A stretch of DNA of 64,000 nucleotides from NCBI RefSeq assembly GCF_905147365.1, contig NC_056420.1:13464001-13528000 (forward strand), in the 5' to 3' direction. Below, piece after piece: positions 46,155-57,372 of the stretch. The DNA is from Aricia agestis (lineage: Eukaryota; Arthropoda; Insecta; Lepidoptera; Lycaenidae). The position numbers and the translations under genes are program-made. A model generated the notes under the pieces. The model worked only from the letters and a program-made list of their open reading frames with translations. It did not search any database and was not told where the DNA came from. Numbering within the stretch: position 1 is the stretch's first letter; each line of letters begins with the position of its first letter.

Positions 46155-46214
46155 ATGTATCACGTGGGCTCCGGCCTGACCGAGCATAACACCTCGCTCG
46201 GTGTTATGCTCGGT
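46155..46214. repeat. Hairpin next to a motif shared with the 35150 element
   Basis: ACCGAGCATAACACC and its exact reverse complement enclose TCGCTC. The preceding GTATCACGTGGGCTCCGGCC parallels TATCACGTAGGCTTCGGCC at about 35274. Confidence 0.7.
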
Positions 46215-46927
46215 ATGTACAGTCAACCAAATTTTGTTGATTACAGAACCCTAGAACGGAACCCTAACCAGCTGATTTTTTGTATATTGGTAGATTAATA
46301 GTTAGATAATTTAAGAGTAACCTACAAATAAAACAATCCATATTGTAGGACCATCAAGTCAAAGTATGAAATCCTTTCTATCTCTGTTAGCTACCACTTT
46401 CGAGATTTTTCGAAAATAAAAATGTTGTTCGTCTTATCAAAATGTTAGCTTGTTAGTAATCACAAAAAAATTTGTTCTAGGGCTCCCGTACAACTTGTCA
46501 ACGTTTTTTTGCTTTTTGCAAGAAAAAAGCCTCCATATTTCTGTTAGCCATGTAATGTGTTACAATGTATATATAGAAGATTCTTACAAAACCACTTAAC
46601 TACACATTCTCATCAAAGGAATTCCGACTCAGCACCCACCGTGTAAGGTCCAAAATACAACGCGCGAGGTATTCTCGTAAGACGGACAAAGTCGAGGCTG
46701 TTGACATAGTTTGAGCTTCCGTTTTTCGACGCATCAAACTCTTGGGAATGAATAGATTTTATGTTCATTCATTCTTACTACCTAGGTTTTGTATTATCTA
46801 GGTCACATTTTATGCAGGTCTTAACATCTTTAGTACTAAAAAGTATCTAATTATAATTCCTGACTTTTGTACTCCAGTTCGAAATTACAAGAAGCGGTGT
46901 AGGTAATAAAATTTCATTCCAATTTAA
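46215..46927. other. Unassigned DNA
   Basis: No supported feature was found. Confidence 0.35.
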
Positions 46928-47014
46928 AAGATGATTCCCTCAACTCCGTTGCGCAAAAATTTTATTATCACGCGGGAACCGTGCATCCTATGTCCTTTCG
47001 GCTTTCCCGGAACT

Positions 47015-47285
47015 TTGACGACCTCTCTGGCTCAATTGGTTGAGTGGGTCGCGGGTTCGAATCCCGCCTACGGAACAATAAGTTTTCAATATTCCCGGGT
47101 CTGGATTTGTATTAAATGTGTGTATAATATAATTAAAATCTTAAATATATGTACCTATACTTAGTATAAATATATTAAATATATTATTTCCTTTGTCTGG
47201 TACCTGTAACACAAGTCCTTCAGGTACTTAGCACGGGGCCAGACTGACGTGGTGTGAAGCGTCCATAGATAATATTATTATTATC
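47015..47285 (+). mobile_element. SINE B copy with 10-bp target duplication
   Basis: The head carries TGGCTCAATTGGTTGAGTGG (A-box region) and GGTTCGAATCC (B-box). The tail is an (ATT)n run. TCCCGGAACT is repeated at 47005-47014 and 47286-47295. Confidence 0.9.
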
Positions 47286-47308
47286 TCCCGGAACTCAAAG
47301 TATCTCCA

Positions 47309-47446
47309 ATCTCCATGTGAGTCATCACATAATTAGTAGGTATTAACTTTCTTGTTTGTTTTTATATTACGTATTATGTTTAACTAACAGGACCGACATA
47401 TTGTATTGTTATAGACGTCATATATTTATATAAATTAGAATTAAAA
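47309..47446. mobile_element. Unclassified 138-bp insertion with 12-bp duplication
   Basis: AAAGTATCTCCA occurs at 47297-47308 and 47447-47458, both inside what should be one Helitron sequence. The inserted stretch is AT-rich and not recognised. Confidence 0.5.
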
Positions 47447-47500
47447 AAAGTATCTCCATACCTTTCAGCAAAATCGGTTCAGCGGATTCTATGGGATCTA

Positions 47501-47834
47501 GAAAGTTCTATTTTGATGAAAAACATTAAGTATGGTAAAGTATAGTTTTATCATCCGACGCAACAAATTTGCGGCAACATTACAATAAAGTTGTCTAAAA
47601 AAATGAAAGTTATGATACACCGTCGACTAACTACTAAAACGAGTTCGGCGATCGATCAGCAGCACGAGCTAATAGTGCGCTCGACAAATATTAATAGTTT
47701 TGATGTTATCGCGATACTCGTGCCTAATGGCTGAGGTGGACAACTATTAAAATTACCCACGATGTATCATACAGTATAGATATAGAAGTTAAGAGCGTTA
47801 AAAATTATGGCACGTGTAAATGTTGTAAATTTTG
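47501..47834. other. Unassigned DNA
   Basis: No supported feature was found. Confidence 0.35.
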
Positions 47835-48195
47835 ACGTGGGAGAGCCATGCTTCGCCACGAATGGGCCGGCTCGACCGGAGAAATACCACGTCCTCACAG
47901 AAAACCGGCGTGAAACAGCGCTTCCGCTGTGTTTCGCCGAGTGAGTGAGTTTACCGGAGGCCCAATCCCCTACCCTTTTCCTTTCCCTACCCTCCCCTAT
48001 TTCCTTCCGTATCCTCCCCTATTCCCTTCCGTACCCCCCCTATTCCCTTCCCTACCCTCCCCTATTACCCCTTAAAAGGCCGGCAACGCACCTGCAGCTC
48101 TTCTGATGCTGCGAGTGTCCATGGGCGACGGAAGTTGCTTTCCATCAGGTGACCCGTTTGCTCGTTTGCCCCCTTATTTCATAAAAAAAAAAAAA
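47835..48195 (+). mobile_element. SINE C copy, full length
   Basis: The head ACGTGGGAGAGCCATGCTTC, minisatellite and LINE-type tail with poly(A) are all present. Confidence 0.85.
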
Positions 48196-48462
48196 TGTTG
48201 TGTCAAAATAAAATAAAAATTGGTTACAAAATTGTTGTTACTTACATTTTACGTTTAAAATGTGCTAGTCAGCTATTACGTTAGCCAATTACTACGACAA
48301 AGCTGGAACATTTTCACAACTGTTTATGTACAAGCTGTTGAGTTGTGGTACAAAGTAATGAGCTCAAAAAACTTATTCGATTTCAAATGCTTTTTAAATA
48401 CACTGATACTTTTTTTTCAAGTCAATAAGGTCATAGTTATGCCACAATTATATAATATAGAA

Positions 48463-48746
48463 CAGGGGTCACCAATTAGTTTCACTCGGGGTCCGTTTTA
48501 AGAATTAAAATGGCCTTCGCGGTCCACACTCCACACATTAAGAAAAATATTTATTAAACAAATGTAATTACGGTTATAAAGGTATTTTTTTGTATCAATG
48601 AGAAAAGTGACAATTTTTGTTGCTACAAGTTCATCAGCATGTCGAGACTGAAATTAATTTTTAACAAGAAGAACATGCTTGGTCCGCACACAATGGGTCG
48701 ACGGCGGTCTGGATGCGAACCGCGGTCCGCCATTTGGTGGCCCCTG
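48463..48746. mobile_element. hAT-type non-autonomous element
   Basis: CAGGGGTCACCAATTAG and GCCATTTGGTGGCCCCTG are inverted ends. The flanks ATATAGAA (48455-48462) and ATTTAGAA (48747-48754) are an 8-bp duplication with one change. Confidence 0.85.
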
Positions 48747-48754
48747 ATTTAGAA

Positions 48755-49201
48755 TGTATCAATTTTCCATTTGAACGTGCTATGGAATGAATAAACATTT
48801 AATTTTATTATCGTTCAGGAACAGAGGGCTTTATCTCTATAGCATTGTTATCAGCCCTTATCAATCAAGTGGGTAGTTGGGTCACCTGCATTATCTTTGT
48901 GCGAAAACCGAGATAGTTACCACAATATTGTAGTATTTCACACGAAATACTGTAAATTTGCAAAACAGAAAGAATATGAAACTTTTTTAAACATACACAT
49001 TATTAATATTTGATACGAAAAAAAATTAACTTAAAATCTGTTTAATATACGTTTATTACGCCCCTAAAAATACGTTATCATTTAGTGAAGAAATAAAAAA
49101 TATAATAATATTTTTTATGAACAAATGAAGTGTTATGAACTGGCTGAAAAACAAATATTATACTTACTGAATTTCATAAGAATCCAGTTTATACAATCTA
49201 A
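48755..49201. other. Unassigned AT-rich DNA
   Basis: No supported feature was found. Confidence 0.35.
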
Positions 49202-49393
49202 GGGCCCTTCTACACGACGTTATTTTAAGATCGTTTGTATCGATACAAACGCATGTTGAACGCTCAGAAAACGTAAGGAAGCCTAAAGTTTTAAACTTGA
49301 TATGTGCCAAAACGCGATGAAAACGCGCAGAAGACGAGCGCATGAGAAACGCGCGTCATCAGCGCGCAAAAAATACGTCGTGTCGAAGGGCCC
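49202..49393. mobile_element. MITE with GGGCCCTTC ends, TAA duplication
   Basis: GGGCCCTTCTACACGACGT pairs with (reverse) GGGCCCTTCGACACGACGT. TAA lies on both sides (49199-49201 and 49394-49396), fitting a PIF/Harbinger-type origin. Confidence 0.75.
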
Positions 49394-49735
49394 TAATTTG
49401 CTATGGATCGAAACGATAGATCGTAAATGAATGTCACGTTAAGTCATTCTTACTTTTTCTTTTATTTTGACTAGGTCGTTACTAGTGGAGCTAAGTATTT
49501 CCTTTCACTGTAAACATTGGTATGAAAATATCAGAAGAGAATATGAGAATCATAAAGATGAAACACAAAGCAAAATAATCAGTCCCAAACTTGTAAGCCT
49601 GTTTATGCTCACAAACTTTGGAAACATAAGATCCCTCGCTTTGTCTCCAATTACCTATCACTTATTTTGTGACAGCTTAAGTCTACAAAATAAACTCATT
49701 ATTTTAACAATAAACCGTAAGTTTTATGTATAAAA

Positions 49736-50117
49736 TAGCTTTTTCTTGCGGCTTCACACTCGTAAAGTATCAATGATATTTTGATCCACTATTTACTAAC
49801 CATAGGGGTGGAATTTTTAAAAATTCTTCTGGTGCCTTACTCATTAGAAGAAGAGCAAAGGTTTTAGATAAAACTGTCTGTCTTAATCAAAGTAGGTAAT
49901 TTTTTAGAACTATATTAACAAAAAAGTGTTTGTCACACACTTTTAGAATGGATAACAACTGAGAACTGTTTAACACGAATTTCCACCAAAAAGTTACAGT
50001 AAAATCAGTTACATAAATTACTAAGAAATGATTTTTCAAATTTACACCCCTAATGGGGGTGAAAACGGGAATTAACATTTGCTTCCCAATCCGAGCACAG
50101 CCGCGGGATAAAGCTAG
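49736..50117. mobile_element. Diverged element with two outward-facing Helitron-like 3' ends
   Basis: The left end TAGCTTTTTCTTGCGGCTTC and the right end GCCGCGGGATAAAGCTAG are inverted 3'-type termini. CATAGGGGTGGAATTTTT and its partner near 50045 extend the symmetry. Confidence 0.45.
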
Positions 50118-50908
50118 CATAATACAATATTAAGATACTGATGAGAACTCAGTAATTTAGCTATTATAATGTTTCGCTCGTGGGCTGAATGAAATAAACT
50201 CAATATACTGCCGACGAAATTGTGTTACCCTGAGTAACCCTTGTGAATGCACAATTGAATATAATATTATCTAATTTATCATCATCAGCCGACAATGCCA
50301 CTTTAATACTAGTACTTACAATTAATAATGTGTATTTCTGTCTGTTCGTCTACTACCAGCTCTTTATACCTATTGCCTAAGCTGCTAAACTTAGATAATC
50401 TAAAGATATTTTGAGTCTAGAAGAGGGAAAAGGATTTGTAGTAAGTATTTATTTTGTAGTAGTGCTGCCATCTACATATAACATATTTTGTGCACAAATT
50501 AAATTGCAAACATCTAGATATTATGCAATAAAATGGCACGTCGTTGATATAATTCAAATTTCTCAAACGTATCTTTTGGCTCGTGGACGTACGTCTTAAA
50601 TCGTCGCGTATTGTACTCGTATGAGATAACTGTGAAGCAGGTACAATACTTACGGCGTTTATGGAGCCTTTATATTGTATTTCAAGGAGTTTCAAATGTT
50701 ACGAGCTCATGTTTCGTTCGTATTTTAGGATCTTTCCTTATACCGAGGACGTATTGACTAAGCTTCTACGCAGGTGTCGAAAATCGCTAAGCGGCGTCGT
50801 AGAATTTTACGCACGTACACGTGTAAATAACTAGTTCAAGTACGTCGTAATTTTGTTGCGTTATGTCATTCCAGTTGGTAGATCACGACTAACAATGTCT
50901 TGACCTAG
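50118..50908. other. Unassigned DNA
   Basis: No supported feature was found. Confidence 0.35.
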
Positions 50909-51259
50909 GCCTTTCCTGTCATGCGTATTATCACCCGCACGCGGATTTTGTTCGCATACGGGTGGCATTGCCCGCTTGATAGGAAAAAAATCTATGAAAT
51001 ACTAGATGACGCGCGCAACATTGTTGCGCCACGTTTATAGCGCGGGAACCGTACATTTTTTCGGGATAAAAAGTATCCTATGTCCTTTCCCGAGACATAA
51101 GTATCTTCATACCAAATTTTAAAAAATTGGTTCAGCGGTTAGGACGTGAAGAGGTAATAGACAGACTGATATACTTTCGAATATTAAGACGTATGAATAG
51201 GATGCGGATCATGGCCGCAAATCCGCGCGCGGGTGATGACATGCATGACAGGAAAAGCG
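50909..51259. mobile_element. MITE interrupted by a Helitron
   Basis: CTTTCCTGTCATGCGTATTA followed by TCACCCGCACGCGGATTT at the left matches the reverse of AAATCCGCGCGCGGGTGATG to CAGGAAAAGCGC at the right. Confidence 0.65.
51002..51196 (-). mobile_element. Helitron-like element, reverse, inside the MITE
   Basis: CTAGATGACGCGCGCAAC follows A, and the far end is ATATTAAGACGTATGAA. Its interior matches 25306-25526. Confidence 0.7.
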
Positions 51260-51710
51260 CTCGAACCCGATATGCCTCAGAATTATTAATTTCTCTGAAT
51301 ATACACGACACAGTACGAGTATAAAGCTTCATTTACACTACTCCACTAATATCAAGCAGTACCGGAGGCCAGCTACGTGACGTTTAAACATGCAAAAGTC
51401 CAAGATCACTTTAAATTCTGTCCCAATTAAGCAAACAAACAACTTGACAACTATTTAAATGAGCAAATTCGAGCCGACGTCTACAGGGGTTGAATTATTC
51501 AGGAGCTCCTGTATTTATTTAATTATTCCCACCTGCTTCGTAATTTTTTAAGATGTGGGTGTTTCCTTTCCTCGACTATGGTAAGCCTCAAAGAGTTATT
51601 GATTTTGGCTGTCTACGTATAAAATTATTATGAAGTGAGTATTTAGTATTATGGTATGTTTAAATGCTTGAAATACTGATTTCATTTTGTTGAATGAGAT
51701 GTCAATATTT
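51260..51710. other. Unassigned DNA
   Basis: No supported feature was found. Confidence 0.35.
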
Positions 51711-51946
51711 AGCTTTGTCCACACTGTGCCTTTTTCTGTTCGTCAAAGGCATGCGTTATAGCGCAGTCATCAGCGAACGTGAGGCATGCCCGCGACGCAT
51801 GCCCTCTGACCGTATCAAAAAAACAAAAATGACAATGTTGGCGTTGCGTTCGTTGACGCATTCAATTATTGAATGCGCCAAAACGAAAGTTGAATGAAAG
51901 AAGATGACGAAAATTAAAGACGAAAGCGCATAGTGTGGACATAGCT
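51711..51946. mobile_element. MITE with AGCTWTGTCCACACT ends, 236 bp
   Basis: The ends AGCTTTGTCCACACTGTGC and GCATAGTGTGGACATAGCT, with TTT on both sides. The interior matches 29868-30084 in reverse (GGCATGCGT, CGCGACGCATGCC). Confidence 0.75.
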
Positions 51947-51998
51947 TTTAGGTAGTATTGACACATACTATCCTCTCCTAAATCGTCAATATAACAAT

Positions 51999-52239
51999 GC
52001 CTCCCACACCGGTTTTAGTACACGGTACACGGTAGCCGTTTTGATTGTAATCAGGTAACACAGGAGTGATTTTTAAATGCCCAGTGTGTGCGCAATTCAC
52101 AAAAATACTCTTTCAGCAATATTCAGCGTTTCGTTCCCCGTTTGATACAGGAATCTGGCAACAACATTTTTGTGTTTTCCCTCCTTATACCTCCCACCAT
52201 CAAGAGCTAAGCCCTAAACCACCGGACCGCGAAGGCGTA
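51999..52239 (-). mobile_element. Degraded SINE A copy
   Basis: GCCTCCCACACCGGTTTTAG at the left and AGAGCTAAGCCCTAAACCAC at the right match the ends of the 18531 copy. The interior is partly lost. Confidence 0.65.
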
Positions 52240-52602
52240 TTGCCAAAAAAGATCTCAGTCCATTGGATTTCCCACGAAGGGCCAGTCACGATAGGGCATT
52301 AGTACTAATGCGATAAAAACAATGACTCGACCGTTTCCAGTCGGCGATGATTCAGCCGCATTCTGTCGCTAATGACTCTGATCTCGAGATCTTCGGTCAT
52401 CATGAATATTCTAGGAGCCTTTTGAAAATAGTTCTGTTGTTAGGTGGAAATTATTTGGAACCAGATTTTTTGATCCCTATAAAAAAAGAGATTTTATGAG
52501 TTTGATTTAACTGTGTGTGTTTGTTTGTAGCATAATAGCTCGATTTCCATTACTATCGAGACTTGCGTTAGTTCATGAGAAGGTTTTTATTTAATTTATT
52601 TA
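52240..52602. other. Unassigned DNA
   Basis: No supported feature was found. Confidence 0.35.
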
Positions 52603-52840
52603 CGAGCTTTTTCCCACGGCTTCGCTCGCGTTAGCAAGTATTATTATATACAAACTTTCATCCCCTATTTTGACCCCTTGGGGGTAGAAGTGATCAAAAT
52701 CCTTTCTTAGTGGATGCCTACGTCATAACATCTACCTACATGCCAAATTTCAGCGCGATCGGTCCAGTAGTTTTAGCTGTGCGTTGATAGATCACCATTA
52801 TATCAGTCAGTCACCTTTGAGTTTTATATAAATATATAGA
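52603..52840 (-). mobile_element. Helitron-like element, reverse
   Basis: CGAGCTTTTTCCCACGGCTT follows A, and the far end TATATAGA precedes T. It is collinear with 62182-62428, with GGATGCCTACGTCATAACAT and TGTGCGTTGATAGATCACC in the middle. Confidence 0.75.
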
Positions 52841-52886
52841 TTTATTATACATTCTTACAACTAAACTTTTTCGAGTAAAATCCATA

Positions 52887-52931
52887 TCCATACTAATATT
52901 ATATATGCGAAAGTGTGTCTGTATGTCTGTA

Positions 52932-52962
<31 letters not shown>

Positions 52963-53000
52963 CCAACGAATTTTGGCACAACGGAGTTGCGGGTGTAATA
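52887..53000 (+). mobile_element. Helitron-like short copy with long (TCTG)n
   Basis: TCCATACTAATATTATATAT follows A. The CTGT array spans about 52915-52968, then AACGAATTTTGGCACAACGG and a lost 3' end. The middle of the element is deleted. Confidence 0.65.
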
Positions 53001-53154
53001 TATAATATTTTGAAAATAATTATATAATATGTAAGGTGTGTTTTATTTGCACACTGATAAACCTAAAAAAATCGGATTAGCTTAAGATGTGTTATAAGAG
53101 TGATATAAGAATGACTATATAATATTACATTTAATAACATTTTAATTTTTTTTT

Positions 53155-53417
53155 TATCTATGGACGATTCACACCACGTCAGTTTGGCCCCGTGCTAAGT
53201 ACCTAAAGGACTTGTGTTACAGGTACCAGACAACGGAAATATATTTAATACTTTTATACTATACATATATTTAAGATTTTTATTATATCATACACATATT
53301 TAATACACAACCAGACCCGGGAACATTGAAAACTTTTTGTTCCGTCGGCGGGATTCGAACCCGCGACCCCCGGCTTGAGCTACCAACGCGCTCACCACTG
53401 AGCCACAGAGGTCGTCA
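53155..53417 (-). mobile_element. SINE B copy, reverse
   Basis: The head at the right has an intact B-box (GGATTCGAACC read in reverse) and GCTCACCACTGAGCCAC. The left end is T-rich rather than (AAT)n. Confidence 0.8.
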
Positions 53418-53439
53418 ATATATTAAATATTGATAGAAG

Positions 53440-53499
53440 AAAGTGGCTCCGTTCACTGTTTTAATCTACCTAGATTAAAACAGTGAACGCAGCCACTTT
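53440..53499. repeat. Palindrome with 29-bp arms
   Basis: AAAGTGGCTCCGTTCACTGT and onward pairs with the reverse, with one mismatch and a CC centre. Confidence 0.9.
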
Positions 53500-54520
53500 G
53501 TTCCATAAAATTAAACTAGCTTTGGAACGAAGCTCTTTATAGCGCGTTCGGGGTAAATCTGAAGGCTAGATATAACGATATTTGACCTTGATTTGACCTC
53601 GACACTTTTTTATTAGTACCTGCATGTTAGGAGCAGAGGGCATTGATAGTAAGTATTCCTATGCGTCAACTAGATGGCGTTTTTTTAATATTATTTTTTT
53701 GAGTGTATACCTATGTATACACATGCATATGCAGGTTTTTTGAACATAAGAAATAACTTCGTTCCATTCGGGTGTCCCTCGACACTTCTCAAGTTTTTTG
53801 TTTATAATATAATATGTTCTAAATATAGCAATTTCCCATATCAATGTAGCTTGTCATCGCTATTACATGTGATATATCGCTAGCGTGTTTGTGTTTATAT
53901 TGCACAGCTCCCCCGGGCATATACGGTTACGTTATTTCAGCATTAACGACCTAAAATTCATTCCAATTAAACGAACCGATAATTATTATGTTGTTGTTTT
54001 AAATCATAATAATATTATGTGCAGGAAGTTTGTTCGTCAAAAATATTTACACAGTACAGCGGTGCAGCGTTGAAAGCCGTGCCGTCTAACGTCGTTTCAG
54101 TTCGGCAGAAACATATAAAAATAAATTAATAAAAGTGGAATAAGTGCATGAAAAGTGTATATTATTACTGCGAGTGCAACCACTATCGCTAAAACCTCAA
54201 ACCCGTTACATCATCAGATTAAAAGTACCTTCAGGGTCTTGATAGATTCCGTTGAATAAAACATTTAATCTCCGGGAGAATACTCTATTTGATTAATATT
54301 ATAATAAGGCCGCGAACTTCGGCCAGAATGGATGAGTTTTGGGAATTTTAAGCGATGTCTGTCAACCTCCGCGAAAACGTCTGATAGTTTCCGGAATGCT
54401 ATAAATTTTAAAGCTCTCAAGCAATAGAATATGTATGATAGATCTTCTCATAGAGCATAAAAATATCTACAGCCGAATAACCTCCTCTATTTTAGAATTC
54501 GGTTAAAAATACAGCTAAAA
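53500..54520. other. Unassigned DNA with a possible transcription start
   Basis: Near 54097 the plus strand reads TTTCAGTTCGGCAGAAAC, an arthropod initiator-like TCAGTT followed by AAGTGNNNAATAAGTG-type sequence common in insect 5'UTRs. There is no TATA box or linked ORF. Confidence 0.25.
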
Positions 54521-54852
54521 GTGGGAGAGCCAATCTTCGGCACGAATGGGCCGGCTCGACCGGATAAATACCACGTTCTCACAGAAAACCGGCGTGAAAC
54601 AGCGCTTGCGCTGTGTTTCGCCGAGTGAGTGAGTTTACCGGAGGCCCAATCCCCTAACTCCTACCCTATTCCCTTCCCTACCCTCAACTATTCCCTTCCC
54701 TTCCCTTCCCTACCCTCCTCTATTAACCTATTCCCTCTTAAAAGGCCGGCAACGCACTTGCAGCTCTTCTGATGCTGCGAGTGTCCATGAGCGACGGAAG
54801 TTGCTTTCCATCAGGTAACCCGTTTGCCCCCTTATTTCATATATAAAAAAAA
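54521..54852 (+). mobile_element. SINE C copy, full length
   Basis: The head GTGGGAGAGCCAATCTTCGG, minisatellite, tail (with a short deletion at TTTGCCCCC) and poly(A) are present. Confidence 0.85.
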
Positions 54853-56133
54853 GCCTTTAGTGGGCTGTCCGTTTATGCTTTTGTTTTGTCAGGCCATCAG
54901 TTATTTACAAACGTGCATTTTGATTAGTGTGCTGCTATGAAGATGGTTGAATCAAAGTGATTTCAAATAACTTGCAGTAGCAAAACACAGTTGCGACAAA
55001 GCAAACTTTTCGATGTCTGTTATTGTACAATTTGTACACTCTTGTAGGAGGAGTAAATTAAACACAGAATACTGTATCACTCTGCACTACCACTCGACTG
55101 GCTCGTGGATGATAGAAGCAGTGATCGTCAGACCGAAGTCGAGCGACCACTACTACTCTCCCCACTACCTACCCAAGTAGGCGGGGCATATCTATATTTA
55201 TCAATACACTACAGCTGTTATCGTCTGTTTTGTGTCTGTCTGGGCAAGCCTGATTTCAAGGACAGGGCCGTGCCACTATAATATTAGAAGAACACTGTAA
55301 TTTAGTTTGTCCCATAGGTATAGTAAATTTATTAGTCGTTTAAAAATTAATATTCTTCGCCACAAGTTTAGATAATAAATAATTATTTAATTTCTATTGC
55401 CGGCCTTGTCCGTCTATAATAAATAATCTTCTGTCTATATGTCTAGACAGACAGGAAGACAGTCTGTTGATGATGAGTGATAACATTTGAGGACACGAAA
55501 AGATTACGTCATAACTCAGCAATACACAAAGTTGCGAACAAGTTGGGAAATATCCTCGACTCCTACATTATTCAACTAAATCCATTCGACGTAATATTAA
55601 TGTATCATCTTGTACGAATCGAAGCGTCTACGAGTAGTCTACATTTTTATATTGAAAGGAATATTCCTTTCACAAAATTACATATTTTTTTTAGATTTTT
55701 AATTTCATTAGTCCTCGCGAGTTAAAAAACAAACGCTCCGAAAATTCCGTTTGAAGGAAAGATGAACCTGTAGAAGTGGACATCACAGAGATAAATCAAA
55801 ATAGAACGGCTAAGCGGATGGAGTACGCGTTTTTCAATCTTGCAGTATATTGCAAGATTCGTTGAACGTTCATTCAGTTTGATTTATTTCTGTGGCGGGC
55901 AAAAATTTTCGGGGCGCATCAGAAATAGAGGGGGATTTCAATACCTCTATGCCTCGCTGGTAGTCTACTCTCCCTCGTCTTACGAAATTTCATCAGGTCA
56001 CAGTATATCTAAAATCCTGATACGTGTTTAACATTTTTCACCAATCTCAGAACAGACAAAGCCGCTTCAGAGGTTTTTACTTCAAATGTGTACTCAAAAT
56101 CACAAGGCGAGCAAACCTATATTGTACCATCGA
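54853..56133. other. Unassigned DNA
   Basis: No supported feature was found. Confidence 0.35.
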
Positions 56134-56400
56134 TTCAATTCAATTCAATTCAATTTATTTATTTCCAAGAAATTGGTACAAAGGTCTTACAATTTATATT
56201 TGATCACAATTTCTGCCTCATGGGCGTGGAAATATTGTCTGATATTGTCATGTGGTTATCAGTTATGTCACACTAAATTACTAATAACAAAGTACATTAA
56301 TATAATTATTACCAATATTGTCAACTTAAAGCCAAAAACATTGTTATCGTTAATTCAATAATTTTAACTAAATTCATCATAACTTTAAAATTCAAATTTT
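56134..56400 (-). mobile_element. Probable LINE 3' end, reverse, with (TTCAA)n tail
   Basis: ATTCAATTCAATTCAATTCA followed by ATTTATTTATTTCC reads in reverse as AAATAAATAAAT then TTGAA repeats, the usual LINE tail. The rightward limit is a guess. Confidence 0.4.
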
Positions 56401-56784
56401 AAAAGAGAAAAAAATTACCTATAAACATTAAGACATTAACATATTACAATCATCAATCATGTCATACTTACATTTCAATGAATTCATGTCAAAATAACAA
56501 TAATCTAAATTTACAATGTCAGTTGTCAATTTAATTCAATAAAATACAATGTTTTAGAAACATAAAAATTCTATTGTTTTGTCATAAATAATATAAAAAT
56601 AATTAACTAGAATAATACCTAATGTCAGAGAGTAAAAAATAATAATTTAATAGAATAAAACATTTAATGTCAGAGAGTAAAAAAAAAAACAATTTAAATA
56701 AAATGTCATTTAAACCTATTTGCGACTATTTTATCATTAAAATATTCTTGTACTGTGTAGAAGCATTTCTCTAACAACCACTCA
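56401..56784. other. Unassigned AT-rich DNA
   Basis: AATGTCAGAGAGTAAAAAA occurs twice (about 56621 and 56667). Nothing else is supported. Confidence 0.4.
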
Positions 56785-57372
56785 GAATTTCGAGGAAATT
56801 GATTCCTAGGCAATTGACGGACCTACGTCGTGTGGTAGGCTTATGCCAATTCAATGTAAGGGCCAACCCACACGTACCACAACCACACGACATCGCAACG
56901 ACAAAATATCGTCGAGCAGTGGTTACGTGTGAATGGTGTCGCTGCAGTTTTTTGTAGTTGCGTTGTGGTACCGACAAAATGCTGACGTGGTTGCGTTGTC
57001 GCCAGTGGTTGCGATGTGGTTACGTACGAAAGTCAATGTAACGGAGGGGGGGAAGAGTGCGGGCGGTGTGCGCGCACTGTCGTTGTATCGACGCAACGTT
57101 GTGGTTGCGATGTGGTCGGGCACTAGTTCGCTCGTGGTTGCGATGTGGTCGGCGGCAATTGCGATGTGGTCGGTAGACAGTACAACGACTGCAAAATGTG
57201 GTACGTGTGAATGGTCCAGCTCATTTACAATACGAAATATACGCCCGACCACGTGGTGTGGTTGTCGTGTGGTTGTGGTACGTGTTGGCCCTTAGTTATG
57301 ATCGGTCTGATGGGTTTGACTTAACGCGACCAAATTACTTAGGTTCGCCATCTGGCTAGGAATCTTTGATAG
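56785..57372. mobile_element. Mariner-like MITE interrupted by another MITE
   Basis: TTGATTCCTAGGCAATTGAC at the left and CTGGCTAGGAATCTTTGATA at the right match the ends of 58224-58385. TA follows the right end. Confidence 0.55.
56857..57294. mobile_element. Nested GC-rich MITE with CACGTACCACAACCACACGA ends
   Basis: AAGGGCCAAC and GTTGGCCCTT terminate inverted arms containing CGTACCACAACCACACGAC. The interior repeats GGTTGCGATGTGGTCGG several times. Confidence 0.75.

Larger units (their letters stand above)
46928..47500 (-). mobile_element. Degraded Helitron-like element split by two insertions
   Basis: AGATGATTCCCTCAACTCCG, TTTCCCGGAACT and AAAGTATCTCCATACCTTTC follow the order of 19380-19561. 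SINE B (47015-47285) and a further segment (47309-47446) interrupt it. Confidence 0.65.

Noticed and set aside
45935..46180. Possible LTR or primer-binding site
   Set aside because: No matching second LTR, no polypurine tract and no gag/pol-like ORF nearby.
56923..57252. 109- and 120-codon ORFs on both strands
   Set aside because: Both are produced by the GC-rich tandem interior of a MITE.
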